64,000 nt of DNA. Source: an uncultured Clostridia bacterium. Its GTDB lineage: Bacteria; Bacillota; Clostridia; Christensenellales; Borkfalkiaceae. The notes under the pieces are model-generated. The model ran no database searches, had not been told where the DNA came from, and saw nothing but the letters and a program-made list of their open reading frames with translations. Of the stretch, positions 1-9,061 are shown piece after piece (position 1 is the first letter of the stretch; each line of letters starts with the position of its first letter). Location: NCBI GenBank assembly GCA_934249265.1, contig CAKQKQ010000001.1, forward strand, positions 49,269 to 113,268, given 5' to 3'. The position numbers and the translations under genes are program-made.

Positions 1-444
1 AACCTCAAATTATCCAAGACCTTGTGGGCGTTGATTTTACCCGGTCTCGGCGGCGTGGGCGGACTGTATTTGATAAGGCAGTTCTTCCTCGGTATACCCA
101 AAGATTTAATCGAGTCGGCGCATATGGACGGCGCAAGCGACTTCAGAATTTTCTGCAGAGTAGTATTGCCCGTAGGCAAATCGGTATTTTTCGTACAAGG
201 TTTGTTCTGCTTTATGGGCAGTTGGAACGACTTAATGTGGCCGCAAATCATTTTGGGTACGGCAAACATGAAGTTGTGGACTTTGCAAGTCGGTGTTGCA
301 TATTTGTCGGGCAGTAAAACCGCAAACTCTATCGGTTTAAACCTCGCCAGCGCAATGTTCTCGGCAATTCCTATAATTTTGTTGTATATATTCACTCAAA
401 ACCAAATTATAGAGGGCGTCGCTTCGTCCGGCGTAAAGGGATAA
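1..444 (+). CDS. Carbohydrate ABC transporter permease, MalG/UgpE type (5' truncated)
   Basis: This is the C-terminal ~147 residues of an inner-membrane permease subunit of a sugar ABC importer; the reading frame is open to the first base, so the start lies outside the window. The cytoplasmic EAA loop that docks on the ATPase is visible as ESAHMDGASDF, followed by the usual L-P motif (VVLP), and hydrophobic helices follow. The last ~20 residues match the typical MalG-type C-terminus (IIEGVASSGVKG). It precedes the ATPase gene by 126 bp and probably shares its operon. The substrate cannot be read from this fragment. Confidence 0.9.
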   Translation, partial: NLKLSKTLWALILPGLGGVGGLYLIRQFFLGIPKDLIESAHMDGASDFRIFCRVVLPVGKSVFFVQGLFCFMGSWNDLMWPQIILGTANMKLWTLQVGVAYLSGSKTANSIGLNLASAMFSAIPIILLYIFTQNQIIEGVASSGVKG

Positions 445-570
445 TAAAAGGGGCGTTTCCCGCGCGATTATCCTTAATCAATAAGATATAAGCGTAAATT
501 CCGCAAAAATAAAAGCGAAAAATCGCTCGTTTCTTATTGTCGATTAAAAAATCGGAGAAATTTAATAAAT

Positions 571-2202
571 ATGAATAAAATGACTGTAAAAGAGGCAAAA
601 GAACAGTTTTTTGCCAACAATAGAAAAGTAGTGGACGACAGCGTAGACGGATTCGTGGTATTAAAGGACGTCAACAAGGTGTACAACAACCGCGTGCAAG
701 CGGTGTTCAATTTCAACTTGTCCGTCCAAAGAAACGAATTTATCGTGCTTGTAGGACCTTCCGGTTGCGGAAAGTCCACAACGCTCCGTATGATAGCGGG
801 TCTCGAAGAAATTACCGACGGAAATTTGTATATCGACAACGTTCTTGCAAACTATCTCGAAAGTAAAGACAGAGACATAGCGATGGTTTTCCAAAGTTAC
901 GCACTTTATCCCAATATGACGGTGTACGACAATATCGGTTTCGGCTTGCAAGTTAGGGGACTTCCTAAAGAGACAATCAAGGAAAAGGTATTCAAGGCGG
1001 CGGAAATTCTCGACCTCGGACCTTATCTCGATCGTCGTCCTAAAGAACTTTCGGGCGGACAAATGCAACGTGTCGCTTTGGGTAGAGCAATCGTAAGAGA
1101 CGCAAAACTCTTTTTAATGGACGAACCGCTTTCAAACCTCGACGCGAAATTGCGTGTGCAAATGCGCAGCGAAATAGTAAAATTGCACCGCAGCATCAAC
1201 GCCACAACCATTTACGTTACTCACGACCAAACCGAAGCAATGACAATGGCTGACAGAATCGTAGTAATGAACCAAGGCGTCGTTCAACAAATAGGCACGC
1301 CTATCGAAATTTACAACAACCCCGCCAACGCTTTCGTTGCGACGTTTATAGGCAACCCGCCGATGAACGTGTTTAAGACGAGCATAGAGGGCGGCGTGCT
1401 TAAAAACGGCGACGAAAAAATTACTTTGCCGCAAGGCGTAATGGATAAATATCATAAGTTTATCGAAGAACGCCGCGAGTTTTTCGCTCAATTAAAGCAA
1501 AAAGCGCAATTTACCGAAGAAAAGCAACTTAAAGAGCGCGTAACTGCTTTCCGCAAAAATCTTCGCAAAACCGAGCAAGGCAAAATCAAAGAAGAAATGG
1601 CGGTTGTTTGCGCAGAACTTTTGAAATTATCCGAGCAAAAAGGACTTGTTTCGTTCACTAAAGAACAAGCCGACACTTACGTAAGCGACGTGGAAAACGG
1701 CAGCAGACAAAACGTAATATCCGACTTAATTGCAATGGAAAATCTCATCGATTCTTCCGCGCTCACTATCGCTGGTATTTTAAAGCAATCCGACTCGTCG
1801 GGTGCGTTTACCACCAATAAAAAAGTAACTATAGTAAGTAAAAAGCAAAAACAACATGCCGAATCTTTAGAAGAAGAGGTAAACCGCAAAATCGACGAAT
1901 ATATCTCGGCTTACGGCAGCGGAGAAACCGAAACTCACGCCCTTGTCGGTATCAGACCCGAAGACGTGTATTTCTCGGATAAATTCGACGGAAATAAGAC
2001 CGAAGACCTTAATTTGACGGTAGATTTCGTGGAAATGCTCGGCAGTGATTACTGTATGCACGTCAACTTGTTCGGCAGCGACGTCATCGTCAAGCGCGGA
2101 ATAAGAGAAGTCGTTTCCACGGGCGACAAAATCAAATTGTGTATAGATAAGGACAAAATCAAATTGTTTGACCCCGTAAGCGGAAAAACAATAAATCGTT
2201 AA
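571..2202 (+). CDS. ABC transporter ATP-binding protein, MsmK/UgpC-like, with large insertion in the regulatory domain
   Basis: ATPase subunit that would power sugar import with the permease upstream. Walker A GPSGCGKST is at residues 62-70, the Q-loop FQSY at 107-110, the signature LSGGQMQ at 160-165, Walker B FLMDEP at 181-186 and the switch His in THDQ at 217-220. MalK-type subunits are normally about 350-380 residues; this one is 543. The extra length is a charged, helix-forming, Lys/Glu/Gln-rich segment at about residues 292-455, placed inside the C-terminal OB-fold domain, after which the family motif GIRPEDV (460-466) resumes. The ATG is preceded by CGGAGAAA at 553-560. Promiscuous MsmK-type ATPases serve several importers, so the partner need not be only the adjacent permease. 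Confidence 0.93.
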   Translation: MNKMTVKEAKEQFFANNRKVVDDSVDGFVVLKDVNKVYNNRVQAVFNFNLSVQRNEFIVLVGPSGCGKSTTLRMIAGLEEITDGNLYIDNVLANYLESKDRDIAMVFQSYALYPNMTVYDNIGFGLQVRGLPKETIKEKVFKAAEILDLGPYLDRRPKELSGGQMQRVALGRAIVRDAKLFLMDEPLSNLDAKLRVQMRSEIVKLHRSINATTIYVTHDQTEAMTMADRIVVMNQGVVQQIGTPIEIYNNPANAFVATFIGNPPMNVFKTSIEGGVLKNGDEKITLPQGVMDKYHKFIEERREFFAQLKQKAQFTEEKQLKERVTAFRKNLRKTEQGKIKEEMAVVCAELLKLSEQKGLVSFTKEQADTYVSDVENGSRQNVISDLIAMENLIDSSALTIAGILKQSDSSGAFTTNKKVTIVSKKQKQHAESLEEEVNRKIDEYISAYGSGETETHALVGIRPEDVYFSDKFDGNKTEDLNLTVDFVEMLGSDYCMHVNLFGSDVIVKRGIREVVSTGDKIKLCIDKDKIKLFDPVSGKTINR

Positions 2203-2224
2203 ATAAATAGATAAGGAGAAATTT

Positions 2225-3397
2225 ATGAGAAAGACGTTATGCGCGATTATGGCGTTGATTATCGCAATGCTTATTTTCCCCGCGTGCGGCGGCAACGAAA
2301 GCAAGCAGCAACTCACCATAAACGACCTTGAAATTTACGTTAAAGACGAACCCGTCGAAATCACGGCGATTTTTAAAGACGAAACCAAAAAAGAGTATAT
2401 CACTTACGAATACGACGAAACTTTGGTTGAAATTTCGGGCAATAAAATTTCCGCTTTAAAAGAGGGCGAAACCACGGTAAAAGCAAAGGCTTATTCTTGT
2501 TCGACCACTTTTAAGGTCACTTGTTTGCCCCCTTGTATTCAAATCGACGATATGTACGCTTGGTTTAACACTTCCGCAACATCGTCTATAGTTTATCCCG
2601 CAAGCGAAATTACGGTTAAACTTGCCGATATAATAAAGGACGAACCCGTTACTTACACTTACGACAGCGACGCGATTTCCATCAAAGACGGAAAAGTCAC
2701 GGCGTTGAAACAAGAAACGGTACAAGTAACGGCGTCTGCGGGCGGAAAATCAAACACGTTCTTGGTGCATGCTCACGGCTATGACCCGACCCAAAAGAAC
2801 AAAAGCGAATACGACTCTAAAGAGGCGGCGAGAAGAAACCTTTGGAAAACCAAAGGAACGACAAATTCCACTATTTTCATCGGAGATTCGTTCTTCGACC
2901 CCGATTTCTGGACTAATTTCAATTCGTTTTACAGCGGCTACGACGCTCTTTTAATGGGTATCGGCGGCACTCGTTCGTTCCATTGGGATTTGTTCAGCCA
3001 AACGATTTTAAGCGGCGCGCAACCTAAAAACGCCGTAATAAACCTCGGCAACAACGACGTTTACAACGACGGACTTTTGGACGACTACGACGCCACTATA
3101 GAGTCTTTACAACGTTTCCATACTTTACTTCACGGACTTATGCCAAACACAAAACTTTACACGTTCTCCATTACCGCGCGTAACTACACTGCGGCGTGGG
3201 ATCCCGAATACGTAGTAAAGAAAATTAACAAAGAGATGCAAAAGTGGTGCGAAGGCAAAGATTGGATAACTTATATTGATTTGCAAGACGTAATGACTTT
3301 TGATAAACTTAAAGACAACATTCACCCGATGCCGCAACATTATTCTTATTTCGTTGACGCGCTTTATGACGCCGGCATCGAATTAGAAGCAGTATAA
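2225..3397 (+). CDS. Lipoprotein with Ig-like repeats and C-terminal SGNH/GDSL hydrolase domain
   Basis: A predicted surface lipoprotein: signal peptide with lipobox FPAC, Cys21. Residues ~30-180 carry two repeats resembling bacterial Ig-like (Big2-type) folds (each ends with a 'V.A....' strand set such as ALKEGETTVKAKA and ALKQETVQVTA). The C-terminal ~190 residues are an SGNH hydrolase: GDS at 220-222 (nucleophile Ser222), Gly248 in the second block, GNND at 275-278 and the DxxH pair Asp364/His367. SGNH enzymes deacetylate sugars or cleave esters, which fits a polysaccharide-utilisation context next to the ABC importer and the GH2 enzyme. It starts 22 bp after the ATPase with AAGGAGAA at 2213-2220, so it is in the same operon. 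Substrate unknown. Confidence 0.85.
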   Translation: MRKTLCAIMALIIAMLIFPACGGNESKQQLTINDLEIYVKDEPVEITAIFKDETKKEYITYEYDETLVEISGNKISALKEGETTVKAKAYSCSTTFKVTCLPPCIQIDDMYAWFNTSATSSIVYPASEITVKLADIIKDEPVTYTYDSDAISIKDGKVTALKQETVQVTASAGGKSNTFLVHAHGYDPTQKNKSEYDSKEAARRNLWKTKGTTNSTIFIGDSFFDPDFWTNFNSFYSGYDALLMGIGGTRSFHWDLFSQTILSGAQPKNAVINLGNNDVYNDGLLDDYDATIESLQRFHTLLHGLMPNTKLYTFSITARNYTAAWDPEYVVKKINKEMQKWCEGKDWITYIDLQDVMTFDKLKDNIHPMPQHYSYFVDALYDAGIELEAV

Positions 3398-3483
3398 TCG
3401 ATTAAAAAAAACAAATTAAGTTTCAATTACATGAATTTGTAATATTTTAAATCATTAATCACGATAGAATTTGGCAATATTTT

Positions 3484-3601
3484 CAGCCTTCTTTGTGTGA
3501 GTCGAGCGAGAATTGAATAAATTAAGTTTTAATTCAAAAGTTTTCGTGCTTTTCAGCCCTCCTTGTGCAGCCGAGTGAGAATCGAATAGATTAAGTTTTA
3601 A
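3484..3601. repeat. Two imperfect direct copies of a ~48-bp intergenic unit
   Basis: Two ~48-bp stretches (about 3484-3531 and 3554-3601) share the pattern CAGCC-TCYTTGTG... followed by GAGAATYGAATARATTAAG and TTTTAA. The first part resembles one hairpin arm of the larger element at 50523-50775 (TCAGTCCTCCTTGTGT on its complementary strand), so they look like decayed pieces of that family. Confidence 0.6.
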
Positions 3602-3623
3602 CGGCACTAAATTTGTAAAATAT

Positions 3624-3930
3624 TTGTTAAACTCGCTTTTAATACCATTCGGTATTAATACGCTCGTTTGCCTTGATTTTCCTAAATTTATTGACGTTAA
3701 AATGCGAAGCACCTTAAAGCCATATTTTTTAGATGATTTATTACAAACGCGAGCGGCGGCATACTATACGTATGACAAGTGAGCGTTTGCGATAAAGGGC
3801 AAAAAAGATGTCTTTAAGGCTTAAAGGACTCAATTTTCACTCGGCTCGGAGGGTGGCACGCAGTATGCGTGACGGAAGGATTGTAAAGGTAATTTTAATA
3901 AGAAAGCCGATTTTCGATTCAAAAAAAAGT
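3624..3930 (-). repeat. Dispersed intergenic repeat, copy 1, split by an insertion
   Basis: Positions 3624-3697 and about 3830-3930 align, in order and in the same relative orientation, with the reverse complement of 50600-50775 (shared blocks include CGCTCGTTTGCCTTGATTTT, GACGGAAGGATTGTAAAG and AAGCCGATTTTC). The two halves are separated here by ~130 bp that are absent from the other copy. No protein is encoded. I read it as a non-autonomous, MITE-like repeat family of this genome. Confidence 0.7.
3712..3819. mobile_element. Small inverted-repeat (MITE-like) element nested in the repeat above
   Basis: About 108 bp with imperfect inverted arms: the left arm starts CCTTAAAGCCAT at 3712 and runs to ACAAACGCGAGC (3754); the right arm runs from GAGCGTTTGCG (3781) to TCTTTAAGG (3819). 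The sequence between the arms contains CATACTATACGTATG, itself palindromic. It sits exactly where the surrounding repeat is interrupted relative to its homologue near 50.7 kb. A second right-arm-like segment (GTGAGCGTTTGAGATAA to TTTTAAGG) lies at about 3944-3981. It encodes nothing. Confidence 0.55.
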
Positions 3931-4045
3931 GATTTCTATTTATGAGTGAGCGTTTGAGATAATATCAAAAATGTTTTAAGGTTTAAAATATCGATAAGTT
4001 ATGCTTGGTTGACAACTCAATTATTAATAAAAGGATAAAATATAA

Positions 4046-5785
4046 ATGGCATTAAGAAACGAATATCCTCGTCCGCAAATGAGGCGCAACGAGTGGATAA
4101 CATTAAACGGAAGTTGGCAGTTTTGCTTCGACGACGAGGATAAAGGATTAAAAAATAAATATTACGACGGCGATTTTGAAAACAAATTAAACATAAACGT
4201 GCCGTTCAGTTATCAATACCCCGAAAGCGGAATAGGTCAAACGGAATATCACCCTTACATTTGGTACAAGCGCGATTTTTCGCTTACGGCAGACCAACTT
4301 AAACAAAACGTTTTGTTGTGTTTCAACGGCGTGGACTACAAGTGCGACGTTTGGGTAAACGGCATGCATGTAGGTTCGCACACGGGCGGTTTTGCTCCGT
4401 TTACGTGCGATATCACGCCCGCCGTGAAAAAGCAAAACACAATTACTGTAAGGTGTTTCGACTCGCTCGACACTTCCGTGCCGAGGGGCAAACAAAGTTG
4501 GCTTAACCATAAATTCGGTTGCTGGTACGTACCAAACAGCGGAATTTGGCAAAGCGTGTGGATAGAGTTTTTCAACAAAGACGCAATAAAAAATCTCACG
4601 TTTACGCCCGATATCGACACTTGCAGCGTAAGCGGCGAATTAAGCACGCTTTACGGCAAATGCGAAACGGCAAAGTTTGTAATAACTTACAAGGGCAGTC
4701 CCGTAAAGACCCAAGAAATCACGTTAGACGGCAAAATCACTCGCTTTTGCATAAAATTAATGGAGTTAGATTTTGTTGACGAGTCGTTTTTATGGTCGCC
4801 CGAACACCCGAATCTCTTTGACGTGACCGTCGAAGTCGGTATAGGTGAGCAACGCGCGGATTTTGTGACGATGCGCTTCGGCATGCGCAAAATAAGCGTT
4901 GACGACAGCGGAAATATCTGTCTCAACAATTTAAAACTTTATCAAAGATTAATACTCGACCAAGGCTATTTCGAGCAGAGCGGACTCACTCCGCCGAGCG
5001 CGGAAAGTTTAAAGCAAGATATACTTCTTGCAAAAGCAATGGGCTTTAACGGCGCGAGAAAGCACCAAAAACTCGAAGACCCTTACTTTTATTATTACGC
5101 GGACGAACTCGGCTTTTTGACTTGGTGCGAAATGCCGTCTGCTTATAATTTCAACAGCGAAGAGCAGACTAATTTAATCACCGAATGGCAAGAAATCGTC
5201 GGCGTTGCAAAGTATTTTACGAGCGTGATTTGTTATGTGCCTTTAAACGAAAGTTGGGGTGTGCGCAAAATTCTCGTAGATAAAGACCAACAAAACTTCG
5301 CAAGGGCAATGTATTATATCACAAAATCTCAAGACGGCAGCAGACTCGTGTCCACAAACGACGGCTGGGAAAACCTCACCGAAACGGATATAATTTCCAT
5401 ACACGATTACGCTTACGACGGCAACGATTTTGAAGAGAGATACAAAAAAGACGGTCTCGACGCCTTGTACCCGTCAAACAGAAAGTTGATGAGTTACGGC
5501 AATAAATATCAAGGTCAGCCCGTGCTTTTCACCGAGTTCGGCGGCATTGCCATGCAAACCGAAAACTGTCTCGACGGCGATTGGGGTTACAACACCAAAG
5601 CCAAGTCAAACGACGAATTTTACGCCCGCTACGGCAATTTACTTCACGCGGTAAATAAAATGTGGTTTCAAGGTTTTTGCTATACCCAACTCACCGACGT
5701 TCAGCAAGAGATAAACGGTCTTTTAGATAAAAACCACAAGCCGAAATTCGACGTCGAAAAAATAAAAAAATTGACGCTCGGCTAA
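4046..5785 (+). CDS. Glycoside hydrolase family 2 protein
   Basis: Exo-acting glycosidase of the beta-galactosidase/beta-glucuronidase/beta-mannosidase family. The N-terminal sugar-binding (jelly-roll) domain covers about residues 10-180, with family motifs such as YIWYKRDF and GVDYKCDVWVNG; an Ig-like domain follows (~185-285), then the TIM barrel (~290-579). The catalytic acid/base is Glu402 in PLNESWG and the nucleophile is Glu497 in FTEFGG. At 579 residues it is a compact GH2 without C-terminal accessory domains. There is no signal peptide, so it acts in the cytoplasm on oligosaccharides imported by a transporter such as the one upstream. RBS AAAGGAT lies 10 bp before the ATG. Exact glycosidic specificity cannot be deduced. 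Confidence 0.92.
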   Translation: MALRNEYPRPQMRRNEWITLNGSWQFCFDDEDKGLKNKYYDGDFENKLNINVPFSYQYPESGIGQTEYHPYIWYKRDFSLTADQLKQNVLLCFNGVDYKCDVWVNGMHVGSHTGGFAPFTCDITPAVKKQNTITVRCFDSLDTSVPRGKQSWLNHKFGCWYVPNSGIWQSVWIEFFNKDAIKNLTFTPDIDTCSVSGELSTLYGKCETAKFVITYKGSPVKTQEITLDGKITRFCIKLMELDFVDESFLWSPEHPNLFDVTVEVGIGEQRADFVTMRFGMRKISVDDSGNICLNNLKLYQRLILDQGYFEQSGLTPPSAESLKQDILLAKAMGFNGARKHQKLEDPYFYYYADELGFLTWCEMPSAYNFNSEEQTNLITEWQEIVGVAKYFTSVICYVPLNESWGVRKILVDKDQQNFARAMYYITKSQDGSRLVSTNDGWENLTETDIISIHDYAYDGNDFEERYKKDGLDALYPSNRKLMSYGNKYQGQPVLFTEFGGIAMQTENCLDGDWGYNTKAKSNDEFYARYGNLLHAVNKMWFQGFCYTQLTDVQQEINGLLDKNHKPKFDVEKIKKLTLG

Positions 5786-5812
5786 AATAAACGGCATAAA
5801 TTAAACAAAACA

Positions 5813-5857
5813 AAAAAGCATTTCGACGCAAAATCAAGTTTGCTCGAAATGCTTTTT
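5813..5857 (+). terminator. Rho-independent terminator after GH2 gene
   Basis: Stem AAAAAGCATTTCG (5813-5825) pairs with CGAAATGCTTTTT (5845-5857); the descending arm ends in a T run. The flanking A and T runs make it usable in both directions. Confidence 0.8.
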
Positions 5858-6041
5858 AATTGTCTTTTAATTTGTTTTTAGTTAGTCTTGTTTGTTGAGT
5901 GGCTTATTAGGTTTGTGCGTTTTACCGCTTACGTATTGCGTAAAAACGGCGATTTGGCGGTGAAATTAAAAATTTACGCCACATTACAACTCAAAATTAC
6001 ACGCCGCATAGCGACGGGTTTACGCCGCGCCGCGTTAAAAA

Positions 6042-7457
6042 TTACATCAAGAAAAGCCAAGCAAAACCGTAATAAGTGATTACGCACACAAGGTCGTTTA
6101 TCGTTGTGATAAGCGGACCCGAAGCCGCCGCGGGGTCGATTTTAAGTTTCTTTAAAATTAAAGGAATTATCGTGCCCGTAAGCGAAGATATAAGTATGGC
6201 GATTGCAAGCGAGCCGCCTATACAAGAGGAAACGTGAAAACTTTTCGCCACGCCGAAGTGCTTGATTACAGCCATATATCCGCCGATGATAAGCACGCTG
6301 AGTACGCCCAAAATCACGCCGTTTAACACGCCTATTAAAAATTCTTTTCTTACGTATTTAAGTTTTTCTTTAGTTGTTTCGCCGTCTTTGCTTATCATTC
6401 TTATCGCCACGGCAAGGCATTGCGTGCCTACGTTTCCGCCCATATCGAGTATAAGCGACTGATAAAAAACGATAAAGGGCAGAGCGGTTATTACGTCTTC
6501 AAAAATTCCCGTAACCGACGAGACGAGCAAGCCCAAAAACAGCAGAGCGAGCAGCCACGGCGCGCGCTTTTTAAAACTTTTCCACAGCGGTTCTTTAAGA
6601 TCTTCCGCTTCGGTAAGACCGGCAAGTTTTGCGTAGTCTTCTTGAATTTCGTCGTCAACGGCTTCGGCAACGTCGCTACTCGTGATTACGCCGATTAGTT
6701 TTTTATTTTCGTCAAGTACGGGGATAGAATCTTCTTCGTACGTCTTTAAATCTTCAAGGCATTTATCTATGCTTTCGGTCGCATATAAAAAGGGGTAAGA
6801 AGTTGCGATAATGTCCTCGAGCGGTTGGTTCGCCCTCGCGATTACAAGGTCGCGCAGTTGTATCGCGCCGTAATACACGTTTTTATCGTCCACCGCGTAA
6901 ATGGTGCTTATGTTGTCGTTTTCTTTTGCTTGAGCAAGCACCGAAGTCATCGCGTGCTTTATGCTGTCGGTATACTCGACGTAAACGAAGTTGGTTGTCA
7001 TTTTGCTGCCCACTTGGTCTTCGCTGTAAGAGGTGATAAGGTTTATGTCCTCTTTGGCGTCTTCGTCGAGTAGTTTAATAATCTCTTGTTTTTTGTCTTC
7101 CTCGAGTTCGTCAAGCACGTCCACGGCGTCGTCCGCATCCATGTTTTCGATAATGTCCGCTACTTTTTCGGCGGGCAAAGTGTCTATAACTTCGTCGGGA
7201 TTATCGAGGTAAGAAAAGATATCCGATACTTTGTTTAAGTCTAAAATCTTTAAAAGTCGTTCTCTTTCTTCGTCGGTAAGTTTGGGTAAAACGTCCGCAA
7301 TATCGCTCTCGTGATAGTCGGCTAAAATGTCCGCAATTTCCTCGTTTGAGTAAGACGTATTGCGTATAATTGACAAAAGTTCTTCGCCGTAGTTCCTTAC
7401 GGAAAGAGAATTATCTTCGGTTTTTTCTGTTTTAACGTTGTTGTTTTTCTCTTCCAT
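6042..7457 (-). CDS. mgtE: Magnesium transporter MgtE, copy 2 of tandem pair
   Basis: Mg2+ channel of the MgtE family. It has the N-terminal helical superhelix domain (~20-135, repeats such as SDIADVLPKLTDEERE and KVADIIENMDADDAVDVL), a CBS pair (~140-265, with DSIPVLDENKKLIGVITSSDVAE) that senses cytosolic Mg2+, and five C-terminal transmembrane helices (~290-471) containing GNVGTQ and the pore-lining Asp455 in TTINDL. Length is typical. The start codon lies 7 bp after the stop of the upstream copy, and the Shine-Dalgarno GTGAGGT overlaps that stop, implying translational coupling. The two copies differ throughout, so the duplication is not recent. Confidence 0.95.
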   Translation of the reverse strand: MEEKNNNVKTEKTEDNSLSVRNYGEELLSIIRNTSYSNEEIADILADYHESDIADVLPKLTDEERERLLKILDLNKVSDIFSYLDNPDEVIDTLPAEKVADIIENMDADDAVDVLDELEEDKKQEIIKLLDEDAKEDINLITSYSEDQVGSKMTTNFVYVEYTDSIKHAMTSVLAQAKENDNISTIYAVDDKNVYYGAIQLRDLVIARANQPLEDIIATSYPFLYATESIDKCLEDLKTYEEDSIPVLDENKKLIGVITSSDVAEAVDDEIQEDYAKLAGLTEAEDLKEPLWKSFKKRAPWLLALLFLGLLVSSVTGIFEDVITALPFIVFYQSLILDMGGNVGTQCLAVAIRMISKDGETTKEKLKYVRKEFLIGVLNGVILGVLSVLIIGGYMAVIKHFGVAKSFHVSSCIGGSLAIAILISSLTGTIIPLILKKLKIDPAAASGPLITTINDLVCVITYYGFAWLFLM

Positions 7458-7464
7458 AATTACC

Positions 7465-8871
7465 TCACATCAGCAATAAAATCGCAAGCCCGTAATAAAT
7501 GCTTACGCTTGCCAAATCGACCAAAGTGGTAATAAGCGGTCCCGAAGCGACTGCGGGGTCGATATGCAGTTTATTGAAAACTATCGGCGTAATTGCGCCC
7601 GTAAATCCCGCAAACACCATCGCAACGAGCAGCGACACGCTTATGCACAACGCGGTAAGCGCGATTTCGCCCGTGCCCGAGCCTTTCAATACCAAAAGCA
7701 TGTATAAAAACGAGAATATAAAAGCGGTTATCGCCGCAAAAAAGCCCGTGGTGAAAGCCACTTTTATTTCTTTGAATATAAATGCGAATTTTTGTTTTGT
7801 GGTCAATTCTTCTTCCGAAAGCACTCTTATGGTGACCGCGAGCGACTGCGTGCCTACGTTTCCGCTCATGCCCAAAATCAAAGATTGGCAAAAAACGATA
7901 AACGGCAGGGCAGTGATTACGTGCTCGAAAAGTCCCGTCACGCTCGATACCACAAGTCCCAAAACGAGCAAAATTATTAGCCAAGGCAACCTTTTAAAAA
8001 GCGATTTAAACACGCTTTCGTCCTTGTCTTCTTCCGACGAGACCGCCGCGAATTTTGCGTAGTCTTCAGAAAGTTCTTCGTCTACTACTTGCACCACGTC
8101 GCCACTCGTGATTACGCCGATAAGCACGTTGTTGTCGTCGAGTACGGGAATAGAGTCCTCGTCGTAGGCTTTAAGTCTTTCTATACAGTTTGAAATGTCC
8201 TCGCTTGCGTAAACGTAAGGGTAAGACTGACTTATTATGTCGTCGAGTTGTTCGGTGAGTTTCGCCGTGAAAAGGTCTTTAAGTTGAATCGCTCCGTAAT
8301 ACGCCCCGTTGTCTTCAATGGCGTAAATCGTGGTTATGTTGTCGTTTTCGGAGGCTTGCTTTACCACCTCTTTCATGGCGTGTTTAAGCGAAAGATTTTT
8401 GTTGACCGCCACGTAGTTGGTGGTCATTTTACTACCGATGCAGTCGTCGTCATAAGAATTGATAAGGTTTATGTCTTCTTTCGCGTCGTCGCCGAGTAGT
8501 TCTATAATTTCGTTTTTTCTGTCTTCGTCGAGTTCTTCAAGGACGTCCACGGCGTCGTCCGCGTCCATGTTTTCGATGATGTCCGCGACTTTTTCGCTCG
8601 AAAGTTCGTCGGTGTATTTTAAAACGTCGTCGCCTTCGAGGTACGAAAATACGTTAGAAACCCCTTCTTCGCCTAAAATAAGGTACAGTTTCTTTCTTTC
8701 GTCGTGAGTCAAAAGGGGTAAAACGTCCGCTATGTCGCTGTCGTGATAATCGCTGAGTTTTTCTTTAATTTCTTCGTTTTTGTCGCTACTTCGTATAATG
8801 GAAAGCAGTTCTTCGCGATAATCTCTTTCGCTATCGACTTCGGGAGTCGTCGCTATATTTTCTTCGGGCAT
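7465..8871 (-). CDS. mgtE: Magnesium transporter MgtE, copy 1 of tandem pair
   Basis: Full-length MgtE (468 aa) with the same architecture as its downstream neighbour: N domain with SDIADVLPLLTHDERK, CBS domains with DSIPVLDDNNVLIGVITSGDVVQ, and a membrane domain with GNVGTQ and Asp452 in TTLVDL, the position that selects Mg2+ in the family. AAAGGAGGT precedes the ATG, so translation should be strong. Many Firmicute mgtE genes are controlled by an M-box riboswitch; I see no M-box-like core in the 190 bp upstream, only a set of hairpin repeats (8926-9061). Confidence 0.95.
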   Translation of the reverse strand: MPEENIATTPEVDSERDYREELLSIIRSSDKNEEIKEKLSDYHDSDIADVLPLLTHDERKKLYLILGEEGVSNVFSYLEGDDVLKYTDELSSEKVADIIENMDADDAVDVLEELDEDRKNEIIELLGDDAKEDINLINSYDDDCIGSKMTTNYVAVNKNLSLKHAMKEVVKQASENDNITTIYAIEDNGAYYGAIQLKDLFTAKLTEQLDDIISQSYPYVYASEDISNCIERLKAYDEDSIPVLDDNNVLIGVITSGDVVQVVDEELSEDYAKFAAVSSEEDKDESVFKSLFKRLPWLIILLVLGLVVSSVTGLFEHVITALPFIVFCQSLILGMSGNVGTQSLAVTIRVLSEEELTTKQKFAFIFKEIKVAFTTGFFAAITAFIFSFLYMLLVLKGSGTGEIALTALCISVSLLVAMVFAGFTGAITPIVFNKLHIDPAVASGPLITTLVDLASVSIYYGLAILLLM

Positions 8872-8925
8872 AATTTTACCTCCTTTTTTTAAAATTTTAT
8901 AGTAAACGTCTTTTTAACGTCTTTC

Positions 8926-9061
8926 CGCTTGAATTTTCAAAGCGGCTTGTTTTTGTAAGTGTGAGATTTTTGTGTGGTATGTCTCCGCTTTATTAAACGG
9001 CTTTTTGCTTTTTTAAGCGTTGGAATTTTTGTGTGTTAAGCCGCTTTTATTAAAGCGGTTT
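8926..9061 (-). repeat. Tandem hairpin repeats between lipoprotein gene and mgtE; includes terminator
   Basis: Three hairpin units follow each other, with starts ~55-60 bp apart: CCGCTT...CAAAGCGG (about 8927-8947), CCGCTTTATTAAACGG (about 8987-9002) and AGCCGCTTTTATTAAAGCGG (9039-9058). The first two are followed by related T-rich sequence containing TTTTTGTGTG. Read on the minus strand, the unit at 9039-9060 sits directly behind the stop codon of the lipoprotein gene and would work as its terminator; the other two lie in the mgtE leader. Confidence 0.6.

Noticed and set aside
5888..6079. 63-codon frame between GH2 and mgtE
   Set aside because: Overlaps the end of mgtE, no RBS and a random basic composition.
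8890..9060. M-box magnesium riboswitch ahead of mgtE
   Set aside because: The characteristic conserved core was not found by eye; only hairpin repeats are present.
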